A DNA stretch of 64,000 nt from JABMOV01 sp964654545 (GTDB taxonomy: Bacteria; Fidelibacterota; Marinisomatia; Marinisomatales; JABMOV01): contig CAZZIU010000013.1 of assembly GCA_964654545.1 (NCBI GenBank), positions 1-64,000 on the forward strand, in the 5' to 3' direction. A program made the position numbers and the translations under genes. Position 1 is the first letter of the stretch, and each line of letters starts with the position of its first letter. Of the stretch, positions 62,589 to 64,000 are shown piece after piece. Below the pieces are notes generated by a model. The model had not been told where the DNA came from, made no database searches, and worked only from the letters and a program-made list of their open reading frames with translations.

Positions 62589-64000
62589 TTAAAGCAACAT
62601 TCCTAAATTAGTTTCAACTTTTGTCAACTCATCACGCATTTCGACAAGTTTTTCCCTTTCACGGTTGACAACTTTCGCCGGTGCACGATCGACAAAATTA
62701 GCATTTCCCAATTTATTTTTTATTCCATCAATGTGTTTTTCCAGTTCCCGTACACGTTTCTCAAGCCGCTCCTTTTCCACCTGAAGGTCAATAAGACCCT
62801 CCAATGGAATAAATATTTCCAGACCCCCAGCGACGGCAGTTGCGGCATGAGAGGGCTTCCTAATATTCGAACCCGATTCGCATTCTGATATATTTGCAAT
62901 TGAACCGATGATAGTAAAATAATTGTCCACAACTTTGGCATCCATACCATTGCCTTTAATCACCATTTTTGCTTTCTTGGCAGGTGGTACATTCATTTGG
63001 GATCGGATGGTTCTTATTTTGGTGATGATTTCCATGAGCAATTGCATGTCGTCCAGCTTTGCTTCGCCAGTAAATTGATTTTGATTTGGCCAGGTGGAAA
63101 CGATCAAGTCCCTGTCGTCTGGTAATGTAAAACTGGACCATAATTCTTCCGTAATAAAGGGTGCATATGGATGCAACAACGCCAAAATATGTCTGAGTAC
63201 ATAAACGGCCACCGATCTGGATTGCTGTTTTAATTTTTCGTCATCACCGTTAAATCTCGTCTTAGCAATCTCGATGTACCAGTCACAAAAATCATTCCAG
63301 GTAAAATCATATATGGCTTTTGCCGCTTCATTAAAATGAAAACGGTCTAACTGACGATTGGTATCATCAATGGCTTTTCCCAATTGGCTTAAAACCCACT
63401 GTTCCGGTAGTTCCAATGATGCATAATCAATGTTATCCGATTGCCAATCATCTGGGATATTCATGAGAACAAATCGTGAAGCATTCCACAATTTATTCAT
63501 AAAATTACGCCCCACTTCAAGACGCGATTCGCTGAAGAGAACATCCAGTCCTTGTGGTGCCATGAGCATAATCCCGAACCGAACCGCATCGGTTCCGTAT
63601 TTATCGAATAAATCAAATGGATCAGGAGAATTCCCCAACGACTTACTAAATTTTCTACCGGTTTCATCACGAAGAATGCTGGTGAAATATACATCCGTAA
63701 ACGGTGGTTCATCCAAAAACTCATATCCTGCCATAATCATTCTTGCCACCCAAAAAAAGATAATGTCCGGACCTGTTACCAATGCATTGGTCGGATAATA
63801 ATAGGATAACTCCTCTGTTTCATCCGGCCATGCGTGCACTGCAAAGGGCCACAACCACGAACTGGCCCATGTATCCAACACATCCGGGTCTTGAACGAGA
63901 GTTGTATTTCCACATGCACTACATTTCTCTGGTTGTTCTATTTGCACCATTATCTGATCACAGGAGTCGCAGGTATAAACTGGTATACGATGTCCCCACC
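62589..64000 (-). CDS. valS: Valyl-tRNA synthetase, C-terminal part (cut by window edge)
   Basis: The visible 470 codons run off the right edge. Near the edge WGHRIPVY and a CDSC/CSAC zinc knuckle belong to the catalytic and editing region. Then LDTWASSWLWPFAVHAWPDE, the signature loop GRKFSKSLGNSPDPFD (KMSKS type), the anticodon-binding domain and the C-terminal coiled-coil arm (LIDLQVEKERLEKRVRELEK). Charges tRNA-Val. No T-box is visible because the 5' end is outside the window. Confidence 0.96.
   Translation of the reverse strand, partial: WGHRIPVYTCDSCDQIMVQIEQPEKCSACGNTTLVQDPDVLDTWASSWLWPFAVHAWPDETEELSYYYPTNALVTGPDIIFFWVARMIMAGYEFLDEPPFTDVYFTSILRDETGRKFSKSLGNSPDPFDLFDKYGTDAVRFGIMLMAPQGLDVLFSESRLEVGRNFMNKLWNASRFVLMNIPDDWQSDNIDYASLELPEQWVLSQLGKAIDDTNRQLDRFHFNEAAKAIYDFTWNDFCDWYIEIAKTRFNGDDEKLKQQSRSVAVYVLRHILALLHPYAPFITEELWSSFTLPDDRDLIVSTWPNQNQFTGEAKLDDMQLLMEIITKIRTIRSQMNVPPAKKAKMVIKGNGMDAKVVDNYFTIIGSIANISECESGSNIRKPSHAATAVAGGLEIFIPLEGLIDLQVEKERLEKRVRELEKHIDGIKNKLGNANFVDRAPAKVVNREREKLVEMRDELTKVETNLGMLL

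Overview
The window looks like a chromosomal segment from a free-living Gram-negative bacterium of the FCB lineage, most likely Candidatus Neomarinimicrobiota (Marinimicrobia/SAR406) or a close relative. This is an inference. It rests on a large secreted protein with a C-terminal PNPFNP-type sorting domain (type IX secretion style), two DUF5916 outer-membrane-like proteins, DUF4835 and DUF2723/GT117 proteins, a KDO pathway gene (kdsB), and a moderate A+T-rich composition. No phage, insertion sequence, CRISPR array or rRNA was seen. Neither tRNA sequence here encodes its CCA end, and a CCA-adding-type enzyme is present.

Layout. 1-103: 3' end of a class II-like tRNA and its terminator. 0.3-3.6 kb (+): giant secreted multidomain protein. 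3.7-7.1 kb (-): compact sulfur-handling operon (Cys-rich MerR regulator, SQR-like flavoprotein, DUF1641, single-Cys TusE/DsrC, DsrE2) with a sigma70-like promoter and a striking double-dyad operator. 7.2-13.9 kb (-): htpG, a secreted amidase, a DUF1028 protein and a GHL10-type glycosidase. 13.9-22.7 kb (-): a complete shikimate pathway (DAHP synthase, aroB, aroQ, aroE, aroK, aroA, aroC) with prephenate dehydratase, prephenate dehydrogenase, chorismate mutase and a HAD phosphatase. Between chorismate mutase and prephenate dehydratase lies a transcription attenuator with a 17-residue Phe/Tyr-rich leader peptide. 22.8-24.3 kb (+): NUDIX and ROK kinase genes. 24.3-25.6 kb: a graveyard of three decayed genes (SRPBCC protein, AraC regulator, small membrane protein). 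25.6-31.1 kb (+): two tandem DUF5916 paralogues. 31.1-32.5 kb (-): AcpH-like and SDR genes. 32.7-37.6 kb (+): PhoH/PIN protein, a small membrane protein, and a nucleotide-transporter-like/HEAT/cyclic-nucleotide-binding fusion. 37.6-40.4 kb: metallophosphatase, YidD-domain membrane protein and a secreted protein. 40.6 kb: tRNA-Thr(CGT). 40.7-43.1 kb (-): kdsB-pyrG. 43.2-44.2 kb (-): adenosine-deaminase family. 44.2-50.7 kb (-): tripartite MacAB/TolC-type efflux operon with a Yip1 protein. 50.9-57.6 kb: CCA enzyme, DUF4835, GT2, GT117 and DUF1844. 57.7-59.0 kb (+): arsR-arsM with a perfect operator. 59.0-64.0 kb (-): recG, a DUF4139 protein, and the 3' part of valS cut by the window edge.

How the genes work together. 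The aro block can take erythrose-4-phosphate and PEP all the way to chorismate and on to phenylpyruvate and 4-hydroxyphenylpyruvate. Its leader peptide couples transcription to charged Phe/Tyr tRNA. The prephenate dehydratase and dehydrogenase both lack a visible ACT domain, so attenuation plus the N-terminal domain of DAHP synthase may carry most of the control. The sulfur operon couples a membrane flavoprotein of the sulfide:quinone oxidoreductase family to two thiol sulfur carriers under a cysteine-rich sensor. The arsR-arsM pair is a minimal arsenic sensing and methylation module without a nearby efflux pump. The most interesting regulatory structures are the aromatic attenuator, the double-dyad operator of the sulfur operon and the ars operator.
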